Source of the DNA: Paenibacillus odorifer
GTDB lineage: Bacteria > Bacillota > Bacilli > Paenibacillales > Paenibacillaceae
NCBI RefSeq assembly: GCF_000758725.1
Contig: NZ_CP009428.1
Span: 310,001-374,000, forward strand
Direction: 5' to 3'
Length of the DNA stretch: 64,000 bases
The number at the start of each line of letters is the position of its first letter. The stretch's first letter is position 1. Below, piece by piece: positions 52,814 through 62,687 of this stretch. The position numbers and the translations under genes are program-made. The notes under the pieces are model-generated. The model saw only the letters and a list, made by a program, of their open reading frames with translations, had not been told where the DNA came from and made no database searches.

Positions 52814-54298
52814 ATGGGGAAAGCAACCGGATTTTTAGAGTTTGAACGACAGACACCCTCCGAGTGTGAGGCATTGGAGCGAATTAAGAATTGGAATGAA
52901 TTTTCGATTCCTATGGATGAAGAAAAGCTGCGCGAGCAAGGGGCACGTTGTATGGATTGCGGTACGCCATTCTGTCATGTAGGACGTCTGTTGTCTGGTA
53001 TGGCTTCCGGCTGCCCTTTGCACAACTTGATTCCTGAATGGAACGATATGGTCTATCGTGGAAATTGGGAGATAGCGCTAAAACGTCTGCATAAGACAAA
53101 CAACTTCCCTGAATTTACAGGCCGTGTCTGTCCTGCTCCTTGTGAAGGCTCTTGTACGGTAGGGATGAACGGCAAACCTGTCACCATTAAATCTATTGAG
53201 AAGTCAATTGTAGATAGAGGTTTTGCAGAAGGCTGGATTGTGCCTGAGCCGCCACTTCATCGCACGGGTAAGAAGGTTGCTGTAGTGGGTTCAGGTCCGG
53301 CAGGCCTTGCCTGTGCGGCACAGCTTAATAAGGCTGGACATACGGTGACTGTGTATGAACGGGCGGACCGGATTGGCGGTCTGCTTACCTATGGTATTCC
53401 CAACATGAAGCTGGATAAAAAGACTGTGCAGCGCCGGGTGGATCTGCTTGCGGCTGAGGGTATTACCTTCGTAACTCGAACAGAGATCGGCCGAGATCTC
53501 CCAGCTTCACAGCTCAAGGCAGAGCATGATGCTGTGGTACTGTGCGGTGGATCTACACAGGCACGTGATCTTCCGATAGAAGGACGTGATCTGCGTGGGA
53601 TTCATCAAGCTATGGAGTTTTTAACGCTGAATACAAAGAGCCTACTGGATTCAGGGCTTGCAGATGGCGAGTATTTATCTGCAGCAGGTAAGGATGTAGT
53701 TGTAATCGGCGGTGGGGATACTGGAACAGACTGTGTGGCCACCTCAATCCGCCACGGCTGCCGCAGTGTAACTCAGCTCGAGATTATGCCACAGGCGCCG
53801 CTGACTCGTCAGCCTAACAATCCTTGGCCGGAATGGCCAAAGGTGCTTAAAGTGGACTATGGTCAGCATGAGGCCGCTTCACTGTATAAAGAAGATCCAC
53901 GCCGTTATCTGGTTTCGACGAAACGGTTTGTCGGCGATGAGGGCGGGCAAGTGCAGGTGCTGCGTACAGTGCGCATTGAATGGAGAAGTAATGAACAGGG
54001 ACGAATGGTACCGGTCGAAGTGCCGGGCAGTGAGGAGACCCTGCAAGCGCAGCTGGTATTGCTGGCTTTGGGATTCACAGGGCCTGAAGAAACTGTACTG
54101 GGCGAGCTTGGGGTGGAACGCGATGAGCGGGGGAACGCCAAAGCAGAGTTCGGAGCACAAGCAACCAATGTAGAAGGTGTGTTCACAGCAGGTGATATGC
54201 GGCGCGGGCAAAGCCTTGTAGTATGGGCTATTGACGAAGGGCGTCAGACTGCGCGCGAAGTAGACCGCTTTTTGATGGGATCCTCGAATTTGCCGTGA
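52814..54298 (+). CDS. gltD: Glutamate synthase small subunit (GltD)
   Basis: About 494 residues. ATG 52814 begins [12 protein letters not shown], the usual GltD start, with GAGAGG nine bases before it. N-terminal iron-sulfur Cys clusters ([29 protein letters not shown]) precede FAD ([14 protein letters not shown]) and NADPH ([13 protein letters not shown]) Rossmann motifs. It passes electrons from NADPH to the large subunit, GltA/GltB, which makes glutamate from glutamine and 2-oxoglutarate. The large subunit gene is not adjacent in this window. Confidence 0.95.
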   Translation: MGKATGFLEFERQTPSECEALERIKNWNEFSIPMDEEKLREQGARCMDCGTPFCHVGRLLSGMASGCPLHNLIPEWNDMVYRGNWEIALKRLHKTNNFPEFTGRVCPAPCEGSCTVGMNGKPVTIKSIEKSIVDRGFAEGWIVPEPPLHRTGKKVAVVGSGPAGLACAAQLNKAGHTVTVYERADRIGGLLTYGIPNMKLDKKTVQRRVDLLAAEGITFVTRTEIGRDLPASQLKAEHDAVVLCGGSTQARDLPIEGRDLRGIHQAMEFLTLNTKSLLDSGLADGEYLSAAGKDVVVIGGGDTGTDCVATSIRHGCRSVTQLEIMPQAPLTRQPNNPWPEWPKVLKVDYGQHEAASLYKEDPRRYLVSTKRFVGDEGGQVQVLRTVRIEWRSNEQGRMVPVEVPGSEETLQAQLVLLALGFTGPEETVLGELGVERDERGNAKAEFGAQATNVEGVFTAGDMRRGQSLVVWAIDEGRQTAREVDRFLMGSSNLP

Positions 54299-54315
54299 GT
54301 GTTAAGATATAGCGA

Positions 54316-54345
54316 GCAGGGCGTTCCTTTGGGAACGTCTGCTTT
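54316..54345 (+). terminator. Hairpin after gltD
   Basis: GCAGGGCGTTCC pairs with GGGAACGTCTGC around a three-base loop; the T-run is short (TTT), so efficiency may be modest. Confidence 0.65.
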
Positions 54346-54423
54346 GCGTTGTGGTATGTTCAAGGTTAAGATTATTGTCTAAGCGCATATTTACTTAAGT
54401 TAAGTTGAAAAGGAGAATACATG

Positions 54424-54972
54424 ATGAAGTTAATGTTTATTTCCGACATTCACGGATCTTTATTTTGGCTGGAACGGGCTTTGGAAAAGGTAGAAGAAGA
54501 GCAGCCGGACAGTCTTATTATTCTAGGAGACTTCCTATATCATGGTCCAAGAAATCCGCTGCCGAAGGACTATAACCCACAAGAGGTTGCTAATAAGCTT
54601 AACGTATATAACAAAAACAAGCCGATAACCGCAGTGCGTGGAAACTGTGACGCCGAGGTAGATCAAATGCTGCTGGAATTCCCGATGATGGGCGATTATG
54701 TAATGCTTTTGCACGAAGGCAAACGGATTTACGCTACACATGGTCATGGCTTTAGCATTGAGCATTTGCCGGCGCTTTCCGAGAAGGATATTTTTATTCA
54801 GGGACATACCCATATACCAGTTGCCGATGTAAAGGAGGGAGTGTACGTGCTGAACCCCGGCTCCATATCGCTGCCTAAAGAGAATAATCCTAATTCCTAT
54901 GCTGTTCTAGAGGGCGGGGAATTTATCGTTAAGGATTTTGAAGGCAATGTGGTAAAAAAGATTACCGTATAG
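54424..54972 (+). CDS. YfcE-family phosphodiesterase
   Basis: 182 residues. Motifs of the metallophosphoesterase group: FISDIHGS, ILGDFLYHG, GNCD, THGHGF and GHTHIPV. AAGGAGA lies just upstream. In other bacteria YfcE hydrolyses phosphodiesters including bis-p-nitrophenyl phosphate, but its natural substrate is unclear. An extra ATG three bases earlier (54421) is also possible. Single-gene unit. Confidence 0.9.
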   Translation: MKLMFISDIHGSLFWLERALEKVEEEQPDSLIILGDFLYHGPRNPLPKDYNPQEVANKLNVYNKNKPITAVRGNCDAEVDQMLLEFPMMGDYVMLLHEGKRIYATHGHGFSIEHLPALSEKDIFIQGHTHIPVADVKEGVYVLNPGSISLPKENNPNSYAVLEGGEFIVKDFEGNVVKKITV

Positions 54973-54985
54973 TGAGAGGGATCGT

Positions 54986-55415
54986 TTAAAGGAACTCCTG
55001 AAGATTGAGAGATTGAATAAGGGCGACAATGCCGAAAGACAACATTACCAATCCGGATAGTTTGTTGAACAAGAGCTGTTTCGAACGTCCTGACATTATG
55101 TTGTTTCTGAACAAAGCGGTGCTCCCTGTCAAACCCATCCACCATAATGCGGAACCCAGAAAGACGCCGCTAACTAGAAACGGCATATTGGAGCTGCTAT
55201 GAGACAGAAGGACGCCAGATGCGCTGAATACGCCAAGGAAAAAATAATTGTCATGGGATTGGACAACGTCAGCAACAGCGTTACCGTGTATGAATTCAGT
55301 GAGCTTTTTGGGGAATTGGGTTCTGTTAGCTTCGTTGTAACGGATGAAACTTAAACTTTTTAACTGTAAAATGGGGGCTGCGAACAAAAAAATTCCTTCC
55401 AACATTATTAATGTC
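54986..55415 (-). pseudogene. LysE-family exporter, truncated and frameshifted
   Basis: The C-terminal half of a LysE/RhtB-type exporter is readable. One frame gives SYTVTLLLTLSNPMTIIF, with the family's conserved NP motif, and the next frame continues FFLGVFSASGVLLSH and GLVMLSFGIVALI. The switch happens within a run of six T on the minus strand (A6 at 55239-55244). Upstream of KLTEPNSPKSS the frame meets stops and the N-terminal half is missing. It lies against the aguA promoter region, and appears inactivated. Confidence 0.72.
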
Positions 55416-55511
55416 CCAGGGAATTGAGCACTAGAACATATTATTGTATGATGAGGAAGGAGTTTTAAGGGCAGGAATGGCTCCAAATATATTAGTAAAG
55501 GTAGTTAACAC

Positions 55512-56540
55512 ATGAATCCTAAAGATTTGAACTATACAATGCCACCGGAATGGGGCAAGCATGAACGTACTTTTATCTCCTGGCCGGTGCAGGAATCTAT
55601 GTGTTTCCCGGACAACCACGAGTCAGTGTGTCAAGGTTATGCTGACATTATCACAGCCATCGCCGAGTTTGAACCGATCACGGTCATTGTGAACCCGGAG
55701 GACGTGGAGCGGGTAGAACATCTGGTCGGCGGACCGAATGTAACGCTGCTGCCTATTGCGCATAGCGATGCTTGGCTGCGTGATAACGGACCTACCTTTA
55801 TTGTTAATAAAGAAGGACAAATGGCAGGTGTGAACTGGAAGTTTAATGCTTGGGGCGGTAAATATTCACCTTGGGATCTGGATGACGAAGTGGCTCCGCA
55901 GATTCTGGAGCATGCACAGATCACCCGTTTTGATGCACCGCTTGTGATGGAGGGTGGCTCGATTCATACGGATGGAGAAGGCACTTTGCTTACTACAGAA
56001 GAGTGTCTGCTTAACCTAAACCGCAACCCGGAGCTGAAGCGCGAAGAGATCGAAGAGTACGTGCGGAACTATACAGGTACAGAAGCTATTATCTGGCTGA
56101 GACGTGGCCTTAGCGGCGATGAAACCGATGGTCACGTTGATAATATTGCTTGTTTTGCTGCACCAGGCAAAGTTATTATCCAGGTCTGTGAGGACCCGCA
56201 GGATGAGAACTATGAGATTACGCAAGAAAATCTGCGTATTCTGGAGAACGCTACAGATGCCAAAGGGCGTAAGCTGGAGATTATCAAGATTCAGCAGCCA
56301 CCACGGGTCGATCATGACGGCAGTCGTCTGACGCTCAGTTATTTGAACTTTTATTTCGTGAACGGCGGAATTATCTTGCCTGTGTTTGGCGGCACCGCAA
56401 CAGAAACGGATACACTTGCTGAGAAAGTGCTCGCTGGTTTGTTCCCGGATCGCAAGATTCGTACAGTTAACGGAATGGCCGTTATCACCGAAGGCGGGAA
56501 TGTACATTGCACTACGCAGCAAATGCCTGCACAGCAATAA
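55512..56540 (+). CDS. aguA: Agmatine deiminase
   Basis: 342 residues. The family start (MPPEWGKHERTFISWP), substrate-binding WLRDNGPTF, GDETDGHVDN and the catalytic Cys in GGNVHCTTQQMP at the C-terminus are all present. It converts agmatine to N-carbamoylputrescine and ammonia in the cytosol. AAAGG precedes the ATG at 55512. It is followed by aguB 54 bases downstream, which gives the two-step route from agmatine to putrescine. Confidence 0.94.
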   Translation: MNPKDLNYTMPPEWGKHERTFISWPVQESMCFPDNHESVCQGYADIITAIAEFEPITVIVNPEDVERVEHLVGGPNVTLLPIAHSDAWLRDNGPTFIVNKEGQMAGVNWKFNAWGGKYSPWDLDDEVAPQILEHAQITRFDAPLVMEGGSIHTDGEGTLLTTEECLLNLNRNPELKREEIEEYVRNYTGTEAIIWLRRGLSGDETDGHVDNIACFAAPGKVIIQVCEDPQDENYEITQENLRILENATDAKGRKLEIIKIQQPPRVDHDGSRLTLSYLNFYFVNGGIILPVFGGTATETDTLAEKVLAGLFPDRKIRTVNGMAVITEGGNVHCTTQQMPAQQ

Positions 56541-56594
56541 TTTGAAGGAAACTAAACGTCCAAAGGGACATTTATATACAAGGAGGACAGATTC

Positions 56595-57470
56595 TTGAGA
56601 AATGTAAAAGTAGCTGCGACACAAATGAGTTGTTCCAGCAATATTGATGAGAATATCAGCAAAGCCGAGACATTGGTCAGAGAAGCGGCAGCACAGGGTG
56701 CGCAAATAATTTTGCTGCAGGAGCTGTTTGAGACTCCGTATTTCTGTCAAAAAGAGAAAGCTGATTATTACGCATACGCAACAGAGCTTGAGCATAACAA
56801 GGCGATTAATCATTTCAAAGCAGTAGCCAAGGAGCTGCAAGTGGTGCTGCCAATTAGTTTTTATGAGAAAAAGAATTACGCGCGTTACAATTCACTTGCT
56901 GTAATCGATGCTGATGGAACGGTGCTTGGTAAATACCGCAAGAGTCATATTCCAGATGGCCCAGGTTATGAAGAGAAGTTCTACTTTAATCCGGGAGATA
57001 CTGGCTTTAAGGTATGGAACACTCGTTATGCCAAGATTGGCGTAGGTATCTGCTGGGATCAATGGTATCCAGAAGCGGCTAGAGTAATGAGCCTGATGGG
57101 AGCAGAAATTCTGTTCTATCCAACGGCTATTGGTTCTGAACCGCAGGATGGATCGATCGATTCCAAGGATCATTGGCAGACCTGTATGCTTGGACATGCA
57201 GCTGCTAATCTTATTCCAGTCGTGGCTTCCAACCGTATTGGTGAAGAAATTGATGAGGATTCGAGCATTAATTTCTACGGTTCATCATTCATTGCAGGTC
57301 CTCAGGGCAATAAAATCGTTGAGGCTGGACGTGATGAGCAAACCGTGCTGGTAAGCGAATTCGATCTGGATGCTTTGGAAGTTGGACGGATCGAGTGGGG
57401 AATCTTCCGTGACCGCCGGCCGGATTTGTATAAATTGATCGGTTCTTATGATGGAGATATCACACTTTAA
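56595..57470 (+). CDS. aguB: N-carbamoylputrescine amidase
   Basis: 291 residues of the nitrilase superfamily. The catalytic triad regions are seen: Glu in LLQELFETPYFC, Lys in KYRKSHIPDG and Cys in GVGICWDQWYPE. TTG start eight bases after AGGAGG. It releases putrescine, carbon dioxide and ammonia from N-carbamoylputrescine. With aguA it forms a complete polyamine unit closed by a terminator. Confidence 0.94.
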   Translation: MRNVKVAATQMSCSSNIDENISKAETLVREAAAQGAQIILLQELFETPYFCQKEKADYYAYATELEHNKAINHFKAVAKELQVVLPISFYEKKNYARYNSLAVIDADGTVLGKYRKSHIPDGPGYEEKFYFNPGDTGFKVWNTRYAKIGVGICWDQWYPEAARVMSLMGAEILFYPTAIGSEPQDGSIDSKDHWQTCMLGHAAANLIPVVASNRIGEEIDEDSSINFYGSSFIAGPQGNKIVEAGRDEQTVLVSEFDLDALEVGRIEWGIFRDRRPDLYKLIGSYDGDITL

Positions 57471-57490
57471 TAGGTTTAAGGTTAAATCTA

Positions 57491-57534
57491 AAGGCATTGC
57501 TAGGGAGAATACAATCTCTGGCAGTGCCTTTTTG
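57491..57534 (+). terminator. Intrinsic terminator after aguB
   Basis: AAGGCATTGC / GCAGTGCCTT arms with an inner AGAGA-type pair and five T residues. Confidence 0.8.
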
Positions 57535-57628
57535 TGTTTGATGGTAATTTTTTGAGAGTGATGTACGTATAAAACTTATAAAATAATAATATTATGTTAT
57601 ATAACCTTACATAAAATAGAAAAGTTAA

Positions 57629-57657
57629 TTGTCATGAATCCTTTAATCTGTTAAAAT
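57629..57657 (+). promoter_or_regulatory. Sigma-A promoter of the amino-acid importer
   Basis: TTGTCA (57629-57634) and TAAAAT (57652-57657) with a 17-base spacer. Confidence 0.7.
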
Positions 57658-57695
57658 CTCTTTAAGTTATTTCCAAAAATAGGGGGTATGGAGAT

Positions 57696-58511
57696 ATGAC
57701 AATAAAAAGTCGCGCTTTAATGTCAGTTTTTATCGCATTGGTGGTGGTTGGATTGGTAGGTTGTGGAGCAAATAACAGTAAAGCTGGTAACGAATCCCCG
57801 GCAGAGAAAATTAAGTTTGCCAGTGATGCCAGCTACGCTCCTATGGAGTACATGGACACGGATAAAATCAAAGGATTCGACATCGATTTTATTAAGGCAG
57901 TTATGGAAGAAGCGGGAATAGACTATGACGTAACGAACACAGGCTGGGAAACGATGCTTCAAAGTGTGAAGCAGGGAACGGAGTATCAAGCAGGGCTGTC
58001 TTCAGTATCCATTACGGATGAACGTAAAGAAACCTATGACTACTCCATCCCTTATTTCGAATCTACCAATATGATCATGGTTAAAGAAGGCAGCGACATC
58101 AAAAATGCACTTGATCTTAAAGATAAAGTAGTTGCAATACAAGGGGCCACAACTGCAGACGACCTGATGAGCGGAATAATGGGCGTCGACAACCCTAACT
58201 TGAAACGTTTTGACAGCAATGCGGTGGCATTGATGGAACTGAATGGCGGCGGAGCCGATGCGGTCGTAGCGGATATTGCCATTGTACGTGAATACATGAA
58301 AAACAATCCTAAGCAGAAGCTGGTGGGGATTGTAGATACGGAGAACTTCGGAGCGGAATATTACGGCATTCTTTACCCTAAGGGCAGTGAGTTAAAAGCG
58401 AAACTGGATCCGGCTATTAAGAAGGTATTGGAAAACGGAAAGTACACGGAAATCTACAAAACTTGGTTCGGCGAAGAACCTAACCTGGATAGCTTATTGA
58501 ACGCAAAATAA
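57696..58511 (+). CDS. Polar amino-acid ABC transporter binding lipoprotein
   Basis: 271 residues with lipobox LVGLVGCGA. Family 3 features: KIKFASDASYAPMEYMD, KGFDIDFIKAVMEEAG and the VAIQGATTADDLM hinge. The late segment KPEVLE-like region reads KLDPAIKKVLENGKYTEIY. It should bind a polar amino acid or cystine-like compound outside the membrane and deliver it to the permease downstream. A read-through hairpin separates it from the permease gene. Confidence 0.93.
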   Translation: MTIKSRALMSVFIALVVVGLVGCGANNSKAGNESPAEKIKFASDASYAPMEYMDTDKIKGFDIDFIKAVMEEAGIDYDVTNTGWETMLQSVKQGTEYQAGLSSVSITDERKETYDYSIPYFESTNMIMVKEGSDIKNALDLKDKVVAIQGATTADDLMSGIMGVDNPNLKRFDSNAVALMELNGGGADAVVADIAIVREYMKNNPKQKLVGIVDTENFGAEYYGILYPKGSELKAKLDPAIKKVLENGKYTEIYKTWFGEEPNLDSLLNAK

Positions 58512-58523
58512 GGAAAGAACCTA

Positions 58524-58567
58524 ATAAGCATGCGTAATGATAGCTATTGCGCATGCTTATTTTTTTA
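58524..58567 (+). terminator. Partial terminator between binding protein and permease
   Basis: ATAAGCATGCG / CGCATGCTTAT perfect 11-bp stem with eight T residues, placed inside the importer operon, which should favour the binding protein over the membrane parts. Confidence 0.85.
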
Positions 58568-58604
58568 AAGAGAGATGACATAAAGAAGAGAAGGGGAGAG
58601 TCCT

Positions 58605-59255
58605 ATGGATTTTAGAATGGACATTATTATTCATTATTTGCCCGTCCTTTTAAAAGGGACATTGCTGACTATCGGTATTTCTGTAGTTTCTATTTTATTT
58701 GGTTCTATTTTGGGACTGGGGATCGGATTTGGCAAAATGGCTCCTAAATGGTATTTGCGCTGGCCTTTTCATTCATATATCAACTTTTTTCGGGGAACAC
58801 CACTGTATGTGCAGATTCTGATTGTTCACTTTGGAGTGATTCCCCCGCTTTACGGCAAAACCAACGCCCTAATCACTGCGTTTGTCGCTCTGTCGCTTAA
58901 TTCGGCTGCTTATTCGGCTGAGATTTTTCGGGCGGGCATTCAGTCGGTTGATCGTGGGCAACGGGAAGCCGCTATTTCACTGGGGATGACTAATCGGCAA
59001 GCGATGAGATTTATTATTTTACCGCAAGCGATCAAACGGATGGTTCCGGCTTTTGGTAACGAGTTTATTGTGCTTGTGAAAGACTCCTCTCTTCTGGCTT
59101 TGGTGGCTGCACCGGAAATAATGTATTGGACCAACACGATGAAAGGGCAATATTTGCGGATATGGGAGCCTTATTTGACAGCGGCACTTATTTATTTCAT
59201 TCTTACCTATTCTCTTAGCAAGCTGCTGAATTACGTTGAACGGAGGCTGAAATAG
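58605..59255 (+). CDS. Polar amino-acid ABC transporter permease
   Basis: 216 residues with five membrane segments. HisMQ-type motifs are visible: [16 protein letters not shown] and the coupling loop [26 protein letters not shown] is upstream of the ATG. The ATPase gene follows after one base, so the pair is co-translated. Confidence 0.93.
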   Translation: MDFRMDIIIHYLPVLLKGTLLTIGISVVSILFGSILGLGIGFGKMAPKWYLRWPFHSYINFFRGTPLYVQILIVHFGVIPPLYGKTNALITAFVALSLNSAAYSAEIFRAGIQSVDRGQREAAISLGMTNRQAMRFIILPQAIKRMVPAFGNEFIVLVKDSSLLALVAAPEIMYWTNTMKGQYLRIWEPYLTAALIYFILTYSLSKLLNYVERRLK

Positions 59256-59256
59256 G

Positions 59257-59988
59257 ATGGAGCCTATGATTTCAGTACGGAACTTACATAAATCATTTGG
59301 AACAAATACGGTGCTGGCCGACATAAGTATCGATATTTTCAGTCAGGAGGTAGTGGTGGTTATTGGGCCGTCCGGATCGGGTAAATCCACCTTTTTGCGT
59401 TGCCTTAATTTACTGGAGCAGCCGCAGGGGGGCGAGATTGTAATTGAAGGCACTTCTTTGATGGCGGCGAGTACGAAGATTAACGATATCCGTACAGAGC
59501 TTGGGATGGTGTTTCAGCAGTTTAATTTATTTCCTCATATGAAGGTTATAGAGAACGTTATGCTGGCACCGGTTCAGGTGCGTAAATGGTCTCCGGATAA
59601 AGCGCGGCAAAAAGCGCTGGAGCTGCTGCAAAAAGTAGGTCTAAGTGAAAAAGCAGAGATGTATCCAGCCTCATTGTCTGGGGGGCAGGCTCAGCGGGTA
59701 GCAATTGCAAGGGCGCTGGCTATGGAGCCCCAAATTATGCTCTTTGACGAACCAACCTCAGCGCTTGACCCGGAGATGGTGGGGGAAGTGCTGGCGGTGA
59801 TGAAGGAGCTGGCCCGTGAGGGGATGACGATGGTCGTGGTGACGCATGAAATGGGCTTTGCACGTGAGGTGGGAGATCGTGTGCTGTTTATGGAACAAGG
59901 TGAGATTGTGGAGGAAGGAAGTCCGGAGCAGCTGTTCGGAAATCCTGTGCAAGAACGGACACGCTCCTTTCTATCAAAGGTGCTGTAA
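59257..59988 (+). CDS. Polar amino-acid ABC transporter ATPase
   Basis: 243 residues with Walker A ([10 protein letters not shown]), Q-loop ([12 protein letters not shown]), signature ([15 protein letters not shown]), Walker B ([14 protein letters not shown]) and H-loop (VVTHEMGFA). FNLFPHM in the Q-loop region is characteristic of GlnQ/HisP-type amino-acid importers. It completes the three-gene unit. No clear terminator follows, though a gap of 155 bases separates it from terB. Confidence 0.95.
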   Translation: MEPMISVRNLHKSFGTNTVLADISIDIFSQEVVVVIGPSGSGKSTFLRCLNLLEQPQGGEIVIEGTSLMAASTKINDIRTELGMVFQQFNLFPHMKVIENVMLAPVQVRKWSPDKARQKALELLQKVGLSEKAEMYPASLSGGQAQRVAIARALAMEPQIMLFDEPTSALDPEMVGEVLAVMKELAREGMTMVVVTHEMGFAREVGDRVLFMEQGEIVEEGSPEQLFGNPVQERTRSFLSKVL

Positions 59989-60143
59989 TTTTGTGGAAAG
60001 TAGAATCTTGTTATTTTATCAGGTATATTAGAAGAGTAACGGTTATTTCAGGGATTTATATGCAAAATCTGTCGGAACGTGGAGAGGAGGCTCTGGGGAT
60101 ATCTTTTGTTATCATAATCTTGCAGTGATAGAGGGAGAATACG

Positions 60144-60590
60144 ATGAGCACATTTAAAAACTGGTTAAACACAACCAAAAGCGGACTAACAGATCAAGTG
60201 AAAAAATTCAAAAATAAAGATTTTATGAATGCTGTAGTTGCGGGCTGCGCTTTGGTGGCTGCGGCTGACGGTAAAATAGAAGAAGCAGAGAAAAATAAAA
60301 TGGCCGGCTATATGAATATGAGTAATGAATTGAAGGTATTTGACATGAGAGATGTCATTGCTCAATTTAACTATTATGTAAGCAACTTCGAATTCTCACC
60401 GGAAATAGGGAAACAAGAGGCTTTGAAGGCCATCGCAAAGTTTAGCGGCAAACCAGATGCAGGACGTTTAATCGTGGGCGTATGCTCGGCAATTGGATCG
60501 GCCGATGGCGATTTTGATGACTATGAAAAAGCAGTTGTGCGGAATATTTGTAGCGTCTTGGGATTAAACCCTAGCGAATTCAGTTTATAA
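60144..60590 (+). CDS. TerB-family tellurite/stress resistance protein
   Basis: 148 residues. The two metal-binding-like motifs of TerB are present: VAAADGKIEEAEK and GSADGDFDDYEK, in an all-helical frame. GAGGGAGA lies before the ATG. TerB proteins accompany TerD family members in stress and phage-inhibition loci. It precedes the terD cluster by 124 bases. Confidence 0.9.
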   Translation: MSTFKNWLNTTKSGLTDQVKKFKNKDFMNAVVAGCALVAAADGKIEEAEKNKMAGYMNMSNELKVFDMRDVIAQFNYYVSNFEFSPEIGKQEALKAIAKFSGKPDAGRLIVGVCSAIGSADGDFDDYEKAVVRNICSVLGLNPSEFSL

Positions 60591-60619
60591 ATTAGGTGGA
60601 GTCATAGATGAAAGTTCGT

Positions 60620-60647
60620 TGAAACGTAATTTAATCTTTATCGTATC
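60620..60647 (+). promoter_or_regulatory. ECF (sigma-W-like) promoter before the terD cluster
   Basis: TGAAAC (60620-60625), a 16-base spacer and CGTATC (60642-60647) match the Bacillus sigma-W consensus TGAAAC-N16-CGTA. In B. subtilis the related yceC operon is under sigma-W control. Confidence 0.75.
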
Positions 60648-60714
60648 ACTGATATAACACCTAAAAGCTAGACTAACAGATAATGATTTTTATCGGAAAC
60701 GGAGGTACGTTGAT

Positions 60715-61311
60715 TTGGCTGGAATTAATCTGGTAAAAGGTCAAAAGATTGATTTGACTAAAGGTAATGCGGGCTTGTCCAATGTAATTGTGGGCTTAGG
60801 CTGGGATCCGATTGAAGCCTCGCGGGGATTCTTTGGAGTCAAGAAACAGGCGAATGTCGACTGTGATGCCTCAGCACTGCTATTAAATGAGGAAGGTAAG
60901 CTAACTAAGAAGGGTAACCTGATCTGCTTCCACAACAAGCAAAGTCCTTGCAACTCGGTTATTCATTCCGGAGATAATCTGACGGGTGAAGGCGACGGAG
61001 ATGACGAGCAAATCATGGTTAATTTGAAAGCCATTCCTGCCGATGTTCACAAGGTTCTGGTTGTCGTTAACATTTACGATGCAGTGAATCGCAAACAGGA
61101 TTTTGGAATGATCAAATCAGCGTATATTCGGGTAATGAATGCTGCCGGGAATAATGAGTTGATTAAATTTAACTTATCAGACAACTACACAGGTTTTACG
61201 GCACTTATTTGTGGAGAGCTTTACCGCCAAGGTGGGGAATGGAAATTCGCTGCAATTGGTGAAGGCAGCCACGCCGCTCATATCAATCAACTTGCAGAAC
61301 GCTACGTATAA
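60715..61311 (+). CDS. TerD-family stress protein 1
   Basis: 198 residues. The TerD domain starts at [17 protein letters not shown] and includes DCDASALLLNEEGK and the calcium-site region [16 protein letters not shown] start eight bases after GGAGGT. It differs from its neighbours by an insertion near residue 30 (EASRGFFGVKKQ) and by a Cys pair (CFHNKQSPCN). First of three TerD genes in a row behind a likely sigma-W promoter. Confidence 0.92.
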   Translation: MAGINLVKGQKIDLTKGNAGLSNVIVGLGWDPIEASRGFFGVKKQANVDCDASALLLNEEGKLTKKGNLICFHNKQSPCNSVIHSGDNLTGEGDGDDEQIMVNLKAIPADVHKVLVVVNIYDAVNRKQDFGMIKSAYIRVMNAAGNNELIKFNLSDNYTGFTALICGELYRQGGEWKFAAIGEGSHAAHINQLAERYV

Positions 61312-61340
61312 TCCAAATATAAGAAAAGAGGTATGTAATC

Positions 61341-61916
61341 ATGGCAATTAATCTATCCAAAGGTCAAAAGATCGATTTAACGAAAACAAACCCAGGTCTA
61401 TCCAAAATCACAGTAGGTCTTGGTTGGGACACTAATAAATATGACGGCGGAAAAGATTTCGATTTGGACGTATCCGTCTTTTTGACCAATGCTAGTGGTA
61501 AAGTTGATAAAGAAACAAACTTTATTTTTTTCAATAACAAGCAAAATGAAAATGCTTCTGTTGTTCATACCGGCGATAACCGTACAGGTGAAGGCGATGG
61601 TGATGATGAGCAGGTTCAAGTGGATCTTCAGAACATCCCTGCTGATGTAGACAAAGTAGCTTTTACTATTACAATTTATGATGCTGAAGCAAGAAGTCAA
61701 AACTTCGGACAAGTTTCCCGTTCTTATGTACGTATCGTAAACGATCTGAACAATGAAGAGCTGATTCGTTTCGACCTCGGTGAGGATTTCTCTATTGAAA
61801 CTGGTGTTGTTGTAGGCGAACTGTATCGTAATGGTGCAGAGTGGAAGTTCAATGCCATCGGCAGCGGCTATAAAGACGGCTTGAGCGGTTTGACTCGCGA
61901 CTACGGCCTGCAATAA
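61341..61916 (+). CDS. TerD-family stress protein 2
   Basis: 191 residues, the most canonical copy. Order: [47 protein letters not shown] (the calcium-binding acid cluster) and [19 protein letters not shown]. The length is that of free-standing TerD. The gene lies 29 bases after TerD 1, with AGAGGT before the ATG, in the same transcript. Confidence 0.94.
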   Translation: MAINLSKGQKIDLTKTNPGLSKITVGLGWDTNKYDGGKDFDLDVSVFLTNASGKVDKETNFIFFNNKQNENASVVHTGDNRTGEGDGDDEQVQVDLQNIPADVDKVAFTITIYDAEARSQNFGQVSRSYVRIVNDLNNEELIRFDLGEDFSIETGVVVGELYRNGAEWKFNAIGSGYKDGLSGLTRDYGLQ

Positions 61917-61972
61917 ATTTCGTTGTATATGCCAAAGATGAACCAAATGAATAATGAAGGAAGGTTTTGTCA

Positions 61973-62554
61973 GTGACGATCAGTCTCTCTAAAGGACAAC
62001 GGATTGATCTTACCAAGACTAATCCGGGTTTGACTAAGGTAGTAGTAGGATTGGGCTGGGATACTAATAAGTATAGCGGCGGCCAAGATTTTGACCTTGA
62101 TGCTTCAGCCTTTCTACTGCATGAAGATGGTAAAGCCAAGGGCTCCGATGATTTTGTATTCTACAATAATCCCTCGGGTGGCGCAGGTTCTTTGACTCAT
62201 ACGGGGGATAACCGTACGGGTGAGGGGGACGGAGATGATGAGCAGATTGTTGTTGACTTCAGCAAAATCCCTGCTCATATTCAGCGCATCGGAATAACGG
62301 TAACGATCTATGATTACGAAACTCGGGCACAAAACTTTGGACAAGTCTCCAATGCCTTTGTACGTGTGGTAGATGCTTCTAATGATCGTGAAGTGCTTCG
62401 CTTTGATCTGGGTGAAGACTTCTCAACTGAAACAGCTGTTGTATTCTGTGAGTTCTACCGCAATGGTGCGGATTGGAAGTTCCAGGCGATTGGAAGTGGC
62501 TTTGCCGGCGGTCTAAGCGCTTTATGCAGAAACTATGGACTGGACGCGCAATAG
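61973..62554 (+). CDS. TerD-family stress protein 3
   Basis: About 193 residues. GTG 61973 with GAAGGAAGG eight bases upstream is preferred; a TTG at 61967 is too close to that site. [33 protein letters not shown] and [14 protein letters not shown] are all intact. It is closely similar to copy 2, consistent with local duplication. Two consecutive terminators follow. Confidence 0.93.
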   Translation: MTISLSKGQRIDLTKTNPGLTKVVVGLGWDTNKYSGGQDFDLDASAFLLHEDGKAKGSDDFVFYNNPSGGAGSLTHTGDNRTGEGDGDDEQIVVDFSKIPAHIQRIGITVTIYDYETRAQNFGQVSNAFVRVVDASNDREVLRFDLGEDFSTETAVVFCEFYRNGADWKFQAIGSGFAGGLSALCRNYGLDAQ

Positions 62555-62563
62555 CATCCAAGT

Positions 62564-62594
62564 GGGCGGGGTCATTACCGATCCTGCCCTTTTT
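62564..62594 (+). terminator. Terminator after TerD 3
   Basis: GGGCGGG / CCTGCCC stem and five T residues. Confidence 0.8.
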
Positions 62595-62615
62595 CTAAAT
62601 ATTTAGAGCAGTACA

Positions 62616-62641
62616 GACTCCACTTTGTGGGGTTCTTTTTT
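62616..62641 (+). terminator. Second hairpin with T-run
   Basis: GACTCCAC / GTGGGGTTC imperfect arms and a T-run, 22 bases after the first terminator and before the TerA-like gene. Confidence 0.6.
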
Positions 62642-62687
62642 ACAAAATTATGGGTTGGTTTACTCCATTTATAAAGGTGGCGTAAGA

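Noticed and set aside
56016..56840. Long open frame antisense to aguA and aguB
   Set aside because: It opposes two strongly supported enzyme genes and has no recognisable motif or good start.
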